Origin: Isoetes taiwanensis
Taxonomy: Eukaryota > Streptophyta > Lycopodiopsida > Isoetales > Isoetaceae
Direction: 5' to 3'
NCBI GenBank assembly: GCA_021234155.1
Contig: JAJEKV010000042.1
Coordinates: 2,295,257 to 2,359,256, forward strand
DNA length: 64,000 nt
Shown here: piece by piece, positions 47,552-58,098 of the stretch
How the letters are laid out: the number at the start of each line of letters is the position of its first letter
How positions within the stretch are numbered: position 1 is the first letter of the stretch
Made by a program: the position numbers and the translations under genes
Notes under the pieces: model-generated
What the model was told of the DNA's origin: nothing
The model's database searches: none
Seen by the model: the letters and a program-made list of their open reading frames with translations, nothing else

Positions 47552-48074
47552 CAAGCATAGGACAGTAAGAGAATTTGAAGTGGGAGACAAAGTTTGGTTG
47601 AAGATCAAAGTCAAGCAGGCCAAGCTCCGCATCGGCAATTGCAAGAAGCTTGCTCCAGGATGGGCTGGACCCTTCAGGATAGAGAAGAGAGTAGGTACCC
47701 AATCCTACAAGTTGGACCTGCCAGCACATCTTAAAATCCACAAAGTTTTCCACGTAAGTCTGCTAAAGAGGCACACCCCAAACCCCGAGGAAGTATTGGA
47801 GACAAATGAGTTATTAGAAATGACGGACGAGCATATTGAAATCGTCCCGGAAGTCCTTCTTAATAGATCTTATAAGAAGACCAGAAGGTCAAAATTTCTC
47901 CAATACCTTGTGAAGTGGAAGCACTTACCAGTGGAAGACGCTACATGGGTACTTGAGTCAGATCTCAAGAAACAGTACCCCGAGTTTATGGAGCAATGCA
48001 AGGGTCGGCTCGTCACCGAAGTAGTCGACATCAGCAACCAGGAAATCGGCTCAGGCATGTCGATTTGGGTTTAG
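47552..48074 (+). CDS. pol: Integrase C-terminus with chromodomain
   Basis: Out of frame with the preceding integrase segment. It reads VREFEVGDKVWLKIK and AGPFRIEKRVGTQSYKLDLP, then FHVSLLKRH, the GPF-like integrase tail. The chromodomain is at 47840-48015 (EVLLNRSYKKTRRSKFLQYL then VKWKHLPVEDATWVLESDL). Of the three aromatic-cage positions of HP1-type chromodomains only the central Trp (VKWK) is kept; the first aligns with Glu and the third with Leu. That matches group II chromodomains of chromoviruses, for which H3K9me binding is not assured. In chromoviruses this domain helps choose integration sites. Confidence 0.88.
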
Positions 48075-48899
48075 ATTTAAGCATGTGTAGCTAAGGCTAA
48101 TCTACGCATGCAGCCTATGCTAGGCATGGGTTGCATGCGTTGCTACCGATGATGAGACCACTAAGGTGCTCTCTAGGGCGTGGTGTAATGTCAATGTAGG
48201 CATGACCGCGTTTCCGGTTGGATGAGTGGAAGGTAGATTAGAAGTCTACTTCGGTCCCACGGAAGTAGACGACCTCGAGAGAAAAGAGGTCATTCAGGTA
48301 TGCATTGATAGGAAAAGCACCTCTAGTCAATGCCTACGGGGGAGGGCCTTCACGCCCCATATACGGGAAGGACCCAAGTCCCACGCTAGGCAACTAAAGG
48401 TGTAGGCATGAGCGGCATATAGGCATAATAGGGCGCTGTCTCTTCGGCCAGGATGGGAGAAACATAATCTTCCTATGCCGAGAGATATGCCTTGCATCCA
48501 TATAATTGTATTTAATGGGTGGTTCCCTTACAACCAACCCTTATAATAATAATAATTAAATATGTACTAACGTAGCGTACATCCTGCAGGCGATTAGAAG
48601 GACCGAGCGGCAGGAGGGTAGCGCTACAAGAACTCACAACGCATAGTTTTGCCATGATGCGTTGTGAGGAGGCGATGAGGAGTTTTTAGTTAAAACCTTA
48701 AAACTATAATTGATGTTAATTTTGTTAATAGTCGATTATGAAGTAGAGGACGGAAGAGCCTCTCACCATAGTACAATTACAGTAAACTATAAATATTACT
48801 TGAGGTGATTAATATGATATGGATATATAAGTTGTTGTAATTGCAGGATATGCAGGTACCCAAGGTGGGGAGATGCGTGATGCTGAGGACAGCATCAAG
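48075..48899 (+). other. 3' untranslated region of the chromovirus
   Basis: No coding frame. It contains inverted repeats: 48104-48139 (about 14 of 16 pairs around TAG) and GTCTACTTC/GAAGTAGAC near 48250-48271. Shortly before the LTR, CAAGGTGGGGAGA occurs twice (48861 and 48901), separated by a perfect hairpin TGATGCTG-AGGA-CAGCATCA (48878-48897). Confidence 0.7.
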
Positions 48900-48914
48900 T
48901 CAAGGTGGGGAGAA
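48900..48914 (+). other. Polypurine tract
   Basis: AAGGTGGGGAGAA immediately precedes the TG of the 3' LTR, as needed for plus-strand priming. A second copy 40 bp upstream (48861-48873) could be a spare or ancestral tract. Confidence 0.88.
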
Positions 48915-50492
48915 TGTGACGTTCCAGCATAATATACGCCCCCAATACGTATATTATACTGCCACGTCACACGTACATGTCACAAGTGACATGTACTTGA
49001 GAGCAGGACAACGTTGCACCTAGGGGGCAACTTTGGATGTTGGGTATGTAATTAAACGTACACAACAAAAGGTTCCTTGTTCATCCATTTCCAAATGGCT
49101 TAAAGCCATTTGCCCATGTGGATGCCCTAACCTAGATAGGGTCTATATAAGGGCTAAAACCCTAGACCCTAGCTCTCTTCCATTTTGCCAATTAGGGTTC
49201 TCTAGAGCTTCCTTCCCTCTTTCGCGTTTAGGGTTTTCCTGGGCCAATTCGGCCAAGGTAAGACTCGAAATCGCATTGCCAGGCCCCGAAAAGTCGGATT
49301 TGCACAACAGGTTGCTGAGTAACAGTCGTCTTCGGCAAGATCAGGAGCATGGACGCCTTCCGAGGATCAGGAGCAAGCCAAGGAGCAGGTATCTAGTTGT
49401 TCTGTTGTGCAAAACCGTCTTTAGGCGTGGCAATATGCCGGATTAGTATGTTAGATCATCTCTGGAAGCCTTGTAGATCCCTAGATCTGAGACTCTAACG
49501 AATGAACATAACATTGGATGTTAAGTAGATGGATTGATATGATTCTCTATTTCTGTTCGGTGATATTGCATGTATTCCACTCTGTGATCTCCTTGTTGTG
49601 GGAAGGGGGGTAGAGACCTAAAGGCTGTGTAGTAGATGCTCCTAGCATAGCACCTTAGTTCCCACATGAATGCGGCCCGTGCACAGGAGCCCACCTGGCT
49701 GTGGGTGAAGGGGCAAGGCCGGTTGATAAGGAGGAACTTGTCTCATCGCGGACTGACCCCTCTGGTAGTAAAGCCTATCGGGGGTCTCTGCGGGCTAGGC
49801 TTAATGGCTTGTCACTGTGTGTGGGCAAGGCATGAGCTCGACACTCGTGGGGTGGTGAATATGACCTTCCAGTGAGTTCAAGTCGAATAAGGGCAGTGGC
49901 CCTCTAGCCGCCTGCGATGAGCATGGATACCTCTGGAGGAGAGGCAGCTCTCTTCCTGCCTCATCGGGGCTGGGGAGATGCAACCCAGCAGTAGTAGCCC
50001 CTCTGGCTATTCACCCGGCAGGCTACGGCCAAGTCCCAACACTTTTCAGCCTACTCTGCAAAGTGTGCACGGGAGGGGCGGATGGAGTGGACTACCCTAA
50101 GCCATGTTCTATGCCAGCCAAATCCATTGCCATGAATTCTGTCTGCAATGAACTCTGGAGGCCTAGCCGTCAGTCATCCCCCTTGAGTCCGAGCCCTGGG
50201 TAGGATCTCCCCTTTGTATTATTGTTATGAAGGTATTGCTGACTCTGTGATGTTGCTATTGCTATGGTGATTGTGTTTGTATATTATTAGTTGTGCTCAC
50301 GTTTGTTTGTTACGCTTCCGCAGATAGGTCGATCCGATGGAAGACGGATGAATGACACATCCACTCTTCCCTTGCTGGCTCTGCCCCATGGGAGTAGAGT
50401 CAGGTGGATGGCCCCTGTCAGGCAGCTGCCAGGGGGAATGCTCCTCCTTCGAATACGATGCGGGCATCGTATAAGGAGTAGGGGACGTCACA
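48915..50492 (+). repeat. 3' LTR of H3-bearing chromovirus, 1578 bp
   Basis: TGTGACGT...ACGTCACA. It matches the 5' LTR except for a 20 bp indel and about 18 substitutions. It is followed directly by target duplication TTGAG. Confidence 0.96.
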
Positions 50493-50497
50493 TTGAG

Positions 50498-50689
50498 ATT
50501 GACGCCTCAGGAAGAATCTTTATTAGCAGAAGTCGGTGCTTCTGGTGGAGCTTAGTGCCTCGGTAAACTTTTTGCTTTTTTTTTTACTTATCCATCCTTT
50601 AAAAAACTTTGTATTCAAACTTAACGCTTAGCCTCAACCATGGTGATCGTCATAAATGGTTGGTGCTATTTATGAGATCACGTCTTGGA
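50498..50689. other. Host flank, nothing recognised
   Basis: Sequence on the right side of the chromovirus insertion; no coding or repeat family is assigned. Confidence 0.35.
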
Positions 50690-50945
50690 AAGAGTTGGTG
50701 GTCCTGTCCAAGTGAATGAAAAGGGTTGGTGTTCTTGTCCAGTGGAGAGAGTTGGTGCTCTTGTCCAAGTGACTGGAAAGAGTTGGTGCTCTTGTCCAAC
50801 AAAAAGAGTTGGTGCTCTTGTTCAAGGGAATGGAAATAGTTGTTGCTCTTGTCCAAGTGGATGGAATGGGTTGTTGCTCATGTCCAAGTGAATGGAATGG
50901 GTTGTTGCTCATGTCCAAGTAAATAGAATGGGTTGTTGCTCATAC
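50690..50945. repeat. Minisatellite, ~30-33 bp unit, about 8 copies
   Basis: Imperfect tandem units built on GTTGGTGCTCTTGTCCAAGT plus GAATGGAA-type spacers, drifting to GTTGTTGCTCATGTCCAAGT at the right end. Frames on both strands are open because the unit lacks stops; they are not genes. Confidence 0.9.
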
Positions 50946-51665
50946 CTAAATAAAAAAAAGACTCACCTATACAAGTGAGTTGGTGTTCAACTTGTAGTTG
51001 ATGGGTACAACCGAGGTTAGTTGCTTTTCAGAAAAGAAGGAATTGATACGAATATGGTAGCTCAGAGGAGTGGTCTTGAATGTTAGTCTTGGTGGATTAG
51101 CATGGATGTCTAAGTTTGGCAAATTATTTGCAAGGTATGGCAATAGAGGCAACCTATGGTCTATATTTATGGTCTACATTTATGATGCTAAAAAGGCTTG
51201 CTAAATAAAAAATGGGCTAAAATCATAGTAGATACCCATAAATAGAAGCTGAATTTTAGTTACACATATCTCCGCAACCAGAGCTCCGATTGAGGCGATT
51301 TTCACTTCTCTAGAACTGGCTCGAAGTTTAGTTTTCGAATTTGGGTGGCACTTTCTGTGTTTCGTCCCAATGAGAGAGACATGGCCGAAAGAGTGATAGA
51401 GGGTTAAAGGAGACTGTTCTACTTATTCGCACTTGAATCTGATTCTAAGAAAGCCTTTACTTTTTCCCAAGAGTTCAATAACCTATTACTAACCTGGAGC
51501 CTAACTCTTGGTGTTTTATATTAAGGACTGCTAGCTCGTGGAGGAGCTACTGGCGGAAGCTGAATGTCAGGCCTTGCCATAATTCTGTCAATTCTTAGCA
51601 CTGCACGAGCTAGTTGGGCAGTGAACTACTATAAATTGGTTATTGTATCTTGACTTGGCTCTGGT
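50946..51665. other. Intergenic, no supported gene
   Basis: Between the two LTR elements; AT-rich. The text CATATCTCCGCAACCAGAGC-like near 51268 resembles leader sequence of some plant retroelements, but no element ends were found. Confidence 0.3.
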
Positions 51666-51670
51666 TTAGG

Positions 51671-52058
51671 TGTTAGAGCCTGAACTCTAACCTTGCAAGA
51701 AGGATGAAAAACCCAACAATCCAAGCTCAATCTATCAGTTCAAGGCAATGCACAACACAAAGAATCATCATCTCCATAGCTAGATCAATCAAAATCCTCT
51801 CTCTCAATACACCGTCTCTCTCTGTTCTCTCTCTCCCTGCTCAGATAATACAGTGGTCATCATGGATACGTGCAAATATCTTGCACGCGTGCATGTGCGT
51901 ACATCACTCCATATACGGTATACTCTCTTCTATACCACCTCAATAGTGGTGAATGTGGTTAGTGGTGAGAAGTGTGGTGAGTGATGACAAGTGTGGTGAT
52001 GAGTGTGCTGAGTGGTGACGAGTATGGTGATGTGTGGTGAGTGGTGATCACCCCAACA
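51671..52058 (-). repeat. 3' LTR (left) of the Tat-like element, 388 bp
   Basis: TGTTAG...CCAACA. Its right part is a GTGGTGA-based minisatellite (51945-52045). It is nearly identical to the other LTR, with small repeat-number differences. Confidence 0.93.
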
Positions 52059-52473
52059 GTGGCGACCACAGTGGGAAAATATGCCACTCCGTGGCGGAGA
52101 ACCCACAACAAAACATACTACTATGGTCCTTGGGACATGTCCCCAAATGACACATTTACATGTATGTTTAGAAAGAAAATACCCTCCTCAAATCCAAATG
52201 ACTGATACAAACAACCTGGTCCAAAATGACAGTGACGAAACAGAGCCTCCGTAACTGTGGCAAACTTTGAAAGCTGATATCTTGAGTTCCAGACCTCCGT
52301 TTGACCTGCACCATCGCTCGTTGGATTCGTATCGCCGAAACACATCTTTTAATGTAGGATAGATTGTGTATTATAGAACTGTCACCATCTGTTTTTACAG
52401 AAAAACGACCTGCTGTAACCCAAAAATTCTCCACAAATTCTCTGTAATTGGAGCTATACCAAATCTGAATCCC
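52059..52473 (-). other. 3' non-coding region of the Tat-like element
   Basis: No coding frame. Immediately inside the LTR is TGGCGACCACAGTGGG (52060-52075, plus strand). It mirrors the primer-site sequence at the other LTR; I find no purine tract here. Confidence 0.6.
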
Positions 52474-54259
52474 TTAGAATAGCACTTCTCTTTCAAAATA
52501 AGGCTTGAGATCCTTGCCATTTCTGGGATTAGGCAACAATTCCCCTTCTGGAGTCATCAAGTAAAAAGCTCCACCTGGTGCCTCTTTATCAATCACAAAT
52601 GGGCCTTCCCATGGGCTTTGAAATTTGGATAGATGCTTCTTAGTGGTCCTGCACAACACCAATTGCCCTTCCTCAAATGGATTGACAACCTGTAACCTAT
52701 CTTTGATAAGTTTTACTTTCTGTTTATGCCTCATATTGAAGGCTGCTGCTTCTTGTCTCATCTCTTGCAATTGCAACAAATCATCCATCCTATTATGCAC
52801 TTGATTTGGAGTTGGAACTTCTCCTAAATTCTCATAATAAGGTAGCTCCACAAAGGAACACAAAGGAATGTCCAAATGAATAGGCATTACAGCTTGCACT
52901 CCATAAACCAATTCAAATGGTGTAAATCCTGTAGCCAACTTATAAGTACACCTGAAACTCCATAAGGCACCTGTCAAGGCTTCATGCCAATTTCTTTAAT
53001 TATCCTTCACTGTTTTAGCCAAGATAGCTTTCAGAATTTTGTTAGTAGACTCAGCTTGCCCATTGCCCTGTGGATAATAAGCAGAAGCTTGCACATGTTG
53101 AACACCAATCTTTTTACGTTGGCGAGCTACTACTTTCCCCATGAAATGAGTTCCCCGATCCGACAAAAGAATGGTTGGAACACCAAATCGAGAAATCAAA
53201 TTGTGATAAAGAAAGCTTACTGTGGTACTTTCTGTAGCATGCTTGGCTGGAATTGCTTCTACCCACTTCGTAAACATGCATGTGGTTGCCAAGATATACT
53301 TATGACCTTTGGAAGATGGAGGATTGATAGGCCCAATGTAATCCAATCCCCACATATGAAACGGACCAACGCTCAAAATAGGATGGAATGACATATTATT
53401 ATGGCCTGTTAATTGTTTATGCCTTTGACACTTCTCACATTTGCTAACAAAGTCTCTAGTATCCTTGTAAAAGAGTTGGCCAATAATATCCCCAATGAAG
53501 AATCTTCCTAGCTGTGGTTCTGACTGCAAAATGCCCCTGACAATCATGTGCTTGCTGCAACAAATCATGAGTTTGCTGACCAGCAACACACCTTAATAAG
53601 AGACCTTCCATAGTCCTCTTATAAAGAATAGCTTCATGCACCACATAACCAGCTGCTTGTACTCTAAGAGCATGCTTTTGTTGCTTTGAAAATGATGCAG
53701 GATAAGTCTGATCTTGTAAATACCTGTATATATTGGCATACCAAAGATCCACGATTTCAATGAACCCTTGTAACACGCCATTATCCGGAACTGCTACTGG
53801 CTGGTCTGTTTCCTCTTCTATTTCAGCACCACTACTCAAATAGGCACTTGGATTATGAGCTCCTTGAGCCATCTTAACATACTTCAATTCAAATTCTTGT
53901 ATGATAAGAGCCCATCTTGTAAACTTAGGATCTTGGACAGTCTTGTTGTAAATGCAAGGCAATGGGTTCACATCCATATGAATGTAAACATATTGTACAT
54001 TTGCTGAATTCCATTGTGAAGGAAGAAGATAATGTCTAAATTTATTCAAGGCCCACTTCAATGCCAACCCAAGATGCTCCACATGAGTCCATTTCTGCTC
54101 TTGTGGAGTTAACAACCTGCTAGCATAGTAATTCACATCATAATGCTTTTGCTGATTTTTCTGACATAGTGTGACAGCCAAAGCTTGCTCCCAAACTGTA
54201 AAGAATAAATGAAAAGGCTCACTCATTCTTGGAGGAATCAGCAAAGTTCTCTCTTTCAA
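52474..54259 (-). pseudogene. pol: RNase H and integrase of the Tat-like element, broken
   Basis: RNase H lies at about 53800-54259 (EQALAVTLCQKNQQKHYDVN, then HVEHLGLALKWALNKFRHYL). The integrase zinc finger and core are at 52996-53589, with CEKCQRHKQL, D in WGLDYIGP, D in LLSDRGTHF and E in GNGQAESTNKIL. The C-terminal part is at 52474-52977 (GFTPFELVYG, FQSPWEGPFVI). The pieces are interrupted by a frameshift near 53460-53500 and an in-frame TAA near 52998. The protein would integrate element DNA if intact. Confidence 0.85.
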
Positions 54260-54271
54260 TTGTCCAAGACA

Positions 54272-55261
54272 CTATTCAAATGCTTCTCGAGCATCCTCCT
54301 TCCATCTAAAATTTTGCCCTTGCTTCATACAATCCACAAGTGGCTGGGTTACTTTAGCAAAATTGTGCAAATACTTCCTACTAAAACTGAGTTGGCCATA
54401 TAAGCTTCTCACTTGTGATATATTTGTAGGTGGTTTTACCTGCTCCAAGGCTGCAATCTTACCATGATCCACTTGTAATCCCTTTTCTGAAACATAATTG
54501 CCCAATAGTTTTCCTCCTCTAGTGAAGAAAATACACTTAGCAGGATTCAAACTTATGCCATACAATTGGCATCTTTCAAGAACTTTTCTGAGATGATCCA
54601 AGTGATCCCTTCTTGGATTCGAAAACACTGTTAAGTCATCTATAAAGACTCTCAAAAAGTCTAAAATATCATGAAAAGCATATGTCATAGCTCGCTGAAA
54701 TGTGGCTGGAGCATTTGTAAGGCCAAAAGGTAATACCTTATAAGCATAGATGCCAAAAGGTGTTCGAAAAGCCGTCATTGCTTGATGTGGTGGATAGATT
54801 TGGATCTGATTGTATCCTGAGTAACCATCCAAGAAAGAATAGGCCTGATTTCCTGCAACAATATCCAACAAAGTGTCTATGAATGGTGTAGGAAAATGAT
54901 CTCTTTTGGTAGCTTTATTGAGATCCCTGTAATCAATGCATACTCGGATTGAGTTATTTGGCTTTCTCACTGGAACAATAGAACTGATCCAATCTGAATT
55001 TGGCACTGGTACAATAAATCCCGCCTCCAAAAGCTTCATAACTTCAGCCTTTACTTGCTCCTCTATTACTGGACTCATTCGCCTTTGAGCTTGTTGGACT
55101 GCTTTTGATCCTTGTTTCAAATCAATGGTATGCACCACAACCTCTGGTGGAATGCCTTTCAATTCTTTGTAATTTCTTGCCAAAACATCTCTGAATTCTC
55201 TTAATAAAGATATCAAATCACGTTCCTCCTCTTGAGTAAGATCTCCTCCAATAGTAACCAA
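54272..55261 (-). CDS. pol: Reverse transcriptase domain of the Tat-like element
   Basis: 329 codons. The RT palm is clear: VCIDYRDLNKATKRDHFPTP, then FLDGYSGYNQI, FGLTNAPATFQRAM and the catalytic box RVFIDDLTVFS. Then come LLGNYVSEKGLQVDHGKIAA and RSLYGQLSFSRKYLHNFAKV. It ends at an in-frame TAG (54272-54274) directly before RNase H, which otherwise continues in the same frame (54259 onward), so a single nonsense change splits pol here. Confidence 0.88.
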   Translation of the reverse strand: MVTIGGDLTQEEERDLISLLREFRDVLARNYKELKGIPPEVVVHTIDLKQGSKAVQQAQRRMSPVIEEQVKAEVMKLLEAGFIVPVPNSDWISSIVPVRKPNNSIRVCIDYRDLNKATKRDHFPTPFIDTLLDIVAGNQAYSFLDGYSGYNQIQIYPPHQAMTAFRTPFGIYAYKVLPFGLTNAPATFQRAMTYAFHDILDFLRVFIDDLTVFSNPRRDHLDHLRKVLERCQLYGISLNPAKCIFFTRGGKLLGNYVSEKGLQVDHGKIAALEQVKPPTNISQVRSLYGQLSFSRKYLHNFAKVTQPLVDCMKQGQNFRWKEDAREAFE

Positions 55262-55850
55262 TTCTTCTTGATTTCCTTAAGAAATATTGATGTTCTTGAC
55301 TGAATGTGGTGACTGTAATGAATGTGGTGAGTGTGGTGACGAATGTGGTGAATGTGGTGATTGTGGTGAATGTGGTGAGTGTGGTGACGAATGTGGTGAT
55401 TGTGGCAAATGTGGTGACAGTGATGAATGTGGTGCGTGTGATAACTGTGGTGACTGTAATGGATGTGGTGGATGTGATGATTGTGATGAATTTGGTGCAT
55501 GTGGTGACTGTAATGACTGTGGTGAATATGGACTGGTCTGATTTACCTCATCCTCCAGAATGTGCGCATGCCACCAAGCTGCTTGTCCTTGTATAGTGGG
55601 CTGATTTCTATTTACCCCATCCATGCTTGATGTCAAAATCAGCATATTTACTTGATCTTGATCAATTTCTTGCTGAAATAAACTCTTGCTGAAATAAACT
55701 CTGATTTTGTTCTTCCCCCTAACTCTTGCAACAAATTTGGAGAATGATGCATCAATTGCTCAAGAGTAAGTGTAACTTTAGTGGCCAAAACTTGGCTGAT
55801 CACATCATCTTCATCTTGAATCTCCTCATCCACCATAGAAGGCAGCACTA
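55262..55850 (-). other. gag-pol spacer with minisatellite in place of protease
   Basis: At 55295-55530 a 9-12 bp GTGGTGA-based repeat gives Ser-Pro-His tripeptide repeats in one minus frame, His-rich in another, and Cys-Gly or Val-rich frames on the plus strand. I cannot find a DTG/DSG aspartic protease motif between gag and RT. Part of 55648-55848 (VTLTLEQLMHHSPNLLQELG) is gag-like. The same repeat type occupies part of the LTRs. Confidence 0.7.
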
Positions 55851-55854
55851 TGGG

Positions 55855-57516
55855 CTAATTTTCTTCTATAGACTGAAACTGTTTTGTGGGCAGCACATTG
55901 AATTGCACCTTCTTAGGTGCTGACACCTTCAAAGCTTGTTCCTTCAAAACCTTTGGAAAAGAGGTCTTAGTCTTCTCCGCAATTGGCACTACTCTTGGTT
56001 CTTGAACCACCTTTTGTGATCTTGTAACGACATTTACTTCTCCAATCTCTTCTTCTTGCTGAAATGGGTCATTCTCCACCTCAACAAATCCACAATTTAC
56101 TACTGATTTTGCCTTCTCTTGCTTCTTAAGCTCCTCAATAAGAGCCTTAACTTGAGGATTATCAATGTACTTTGCATCTTGAATGCAAACATCATTATTA
56201 GGAAGAGGTACTGATTCAAACACTTGCTGCTTTGGTGGATACTTGTTGGTTGCCCATTCTGGTTTCCCATGGATTTTCCAACAAGTAGTCTCATCATGCT
56301 TGAATTTATCACATAACTTGCAATACAAATGAGCCTTACTTGGATACCATCCCTGTTTTGGCTGCACTATTGGTGTTGAACCCATTGGAACTTGTTGGGC
56401 AATTGGAGCTTGTGGCATCATTGGAACTTGTGGTATGATAGGTGCTGCTTGCATTGGTTGAATAGGAATAGATGGTGCTTGTTGCATAACAGCATTTACT
56501 GGATTGGCCCTCTCAAAGAATCTCTTCTCCCTACATTCTTGATCATTATGGCCCTTTGTTTGGCATCTTGAGCAGAATTTTAGCAATCTACATGTAGTGT
56601 CAGAATGTCCAATAGACCCACAATACTCACAAGTAATAAACTGCACCTCCCTTGCCTTCTCACCAATTGTAAGCTTAGAAATCTTGGCTGCAATATCCTC
56701 TGTTTTATGCTCTGGAGCAGCAACTTCATGAATGTATCCCAGCTTATCTTCAGCCTTGAGAGCATACTTTTGTGCTTCTAGTAATGTTGTAGGCTGTTTA
56801 GCCTTCACCTTATGAGCAATAGCTCGTTTCAGTCCCTTCACATACCATTGGATATCCATTTCATCATTCCTTGCAATCTTCCAATGAACCACGGCTTTGA
56901 GAACCGCAATATACCTCTGATTATACTCTCTAATTGATTCATCTTCCTTTTGTGTAAAATTGGTCCACCTTTCCATAGTCTTATCCTTACCATGAACTTC
57001 TTGATAATTAGCAATGAAAGCTTCCTTTAATTCCTGATATGTCATGGTATCTGGCTGAGTTTGTGCCCATTCCTCCACTGAATCTTGCAAAGAACTATGA
57101 AACCAAAGCAAATAATCACCAGCCAGTAACTTACATTGCTGGCAATACCTCTCAAACTTCACAATATGCTTCAAAGGATCCCGATCTACCAGATTATCAA
57201 ACTTTGGAATCCCCATTGTCTGAAAACCCCATACTATAGGTGGTAATACAGCCATCTCTGCCTCTTCTTGGGTTTCTTGAAATTGGAAAAACGAAATTGA
57301 ATCTCCCTTCAATTTGAAAAACGAAATTGGATTACCTTCTAGATCGGTAAATGGAATCAAAACCTCCTGGATCTGAGAATTAGACCCCAGATCTGCTCCC
57401 AAATCTGAAAACGAAATTGAATCTTGATGCAATTTTGAGCCCAAAGATTGAGTCACCGGTCCCCTTCTTGTTACGATGGAGCTTGGTGGGATCTCCTTCT
57501 TACTTCTCTTGGGCAT
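55855..57516 (-). CDS. gag: Gag of the Tat-like element
   Basis: 553 codons, intact. The N-terminal ~80 residues hold a repeated segment ending in SISF (SISFSDLG, PISFFKLKG, SISFFQFQ). The capsid domain follows (about residues 90-260), with FERYCQQCKLLAGDYLLWFH, WAQTQPDTMTYQELKEAFIA and REYNQRYIAVLKAVVHWKIA. Three zinc knuckles of the CX2CX4HX4C type are present: CEYCGSIGHSDTTC, CSRCQTKGHNDQEC and, after a Pro/Gln/Met-rich spacer, CKLCDKFKHDETTC. Three knuckles instead of one or two is uncommon. Confidence 0.9.
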   Translation of the reverse strand: MPKRSKKEIPPSSIVTRRGPVTQSLGSKLHQDSISFSDLGADLGSNSQIQEVLIPFTDLEGNPISFFKLKGDSISFFQFQETQEEAEMAVLPPIVWGFQTMGIPKFDNLVDRDPLKHIVKFERYCQQCKLLAGDYLLWFHSSLQDSVEEWAQTQPDTMTYQELKEAFIANYQEVHGKDKTMERWTNFTQKEDESIREYNQRYIAVLKAVVHWKIARNDEMDIQWYVKGLKRAIAHKVKAKQPTTLLEAQKYALKAEDKLGYIHEVAAPEHKTEDIAAKISKLTIGEKAREVQFITCEYCGSIGHSDTTCRLLKFCSRCQTKGHNDQECREKRFFERANPVNAVMQQAPSIPIQPMQAAPIIPQVPMMPQAPIAQQVPMGSTPIVQPKQGWYPSKAHLYCKLCDKFKHDETTCWKIHGKPEWATNKYPPKQQVFESVPLPNNDVCIQDAKYIDNPQVKALIEELKKQEKAKSVVNCGFVEVENDPFQQEEEIGEVNVVTRSQKVVQEPRVVPIAEKTKTSFPKVLKEQALKVSAPKKVQFNVLPTKQFQSIEEN

Positions 57517-57688
57517 AAAACTATGCTCCCCTTGTCAAATTCTACCCCACAAATCAATTATGGCAAAATTCCCTTCACACAAGAAATTGTTCCTTTCTCA
57601 ATGGTGCCGTTCTTTACCGACGAACACCAATACCAATGGTAACAACTCCTTTTTCAATGGAAATTCTTGCCGATCAATGGTCTGTCGA

Positions 57689-57704
57689 GCACCGTGGTCG
57701 CCAA
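57689..57704 (-). other. Candidate primer-binding site of the Tat-like element
   Basis: On the minus strand TTGGCGACCACGGTGC begins two bases inside the 5' LTR. TTGGCG-starting primer sites are common in non-chromovirus plant elements, but I cannot assign the tRNA. Confidence 0.55.
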
Positions 57705-57706
57705 AT

Positions 57707-58098
57707 TGTTAGAGCCTGAACTCTAACCTTGCAAGAAGGATGAAAAACCCAACAATCCAAGCTCAATCTATCAGTTCAAGGCAATGCACAACACAAAGAA
57801 TCATCATCTCCATAGCTAGATCAATCAAAATCCTCTCTCTCAATACACCGTCTCTCTCTGTTCTCTCTCTCTCCCTGCTCAGATAATACAGTGGTCATCA
57901 TGGATACGTGCAAATATCCTGCACGCGTGCATGTGCGTACATCACTCCATATACGGTATACTCTCTTCTATACCACCTCAATAGTGGTGAATGTGGTTAG
58001 TGGTGACAAGTATGGTGAGTGGTGACAAGTGTGGTGATGAGTGTGGTGAGTGGTGACGAGTGTGGTGATGAGTGTGGTGAGTGGTGATCACCCCAACA
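57707..58098 (-). repeat. 5' LTR (right) of the Tat-like element, 392 bp
   Basis: TGTTAG...CCAACA, a direct repeat of 51671-52058. Differences are a few bases and GTGGTGA repeat units. Next to it is target duplication TTAGG. Confidence 0.93.

Larger units (their letters stand above)
37157..50497 (+). mobile_element. Complete Ty3/gypsy chromovirus carrying a histone H3 ORF
   Basis: The element body is 37162-50492 (13,331 bp), bounded by identical 5 bp target duplications TTGAG (37157-37161 and 50493-50497). Order: 5' LTR, tRNA-iMet-type primer site, leader with stem-loops, extended histone H3 ORF, three more stem-loops, second accessory ORF, gag-protease, broken reverse transcriptase, RNase H, integrase, chromodomain, ~840 bp 3' leader, polypurine tract, 3' LTR. 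The LTRs differ by one 20 bp indel and about 18 substitutions by hand count (about 1.1%), so the insertion is recent. Both extra ORFs, gag and the integrase core are open, but pol is broken at several places. Two extra ORFs upstream of gag are not part of the ordinary chromovirus plan. Confidence 0.95.

Noticed and set aside
50650-50918. Asn/Ser/His-rich and Val/Cys-rich ORFs
   Set aside because: Shadows of the 30-33 bp minisatellite.
55213-55596. Cys-Gly-Glu/Asp and His-rich ORFs on both strands
   Set aside because: They arise from a stop-free GTGGTGA minisatellite readable in all frames. I considered a metal-binding peptide, but the repeat explains it.
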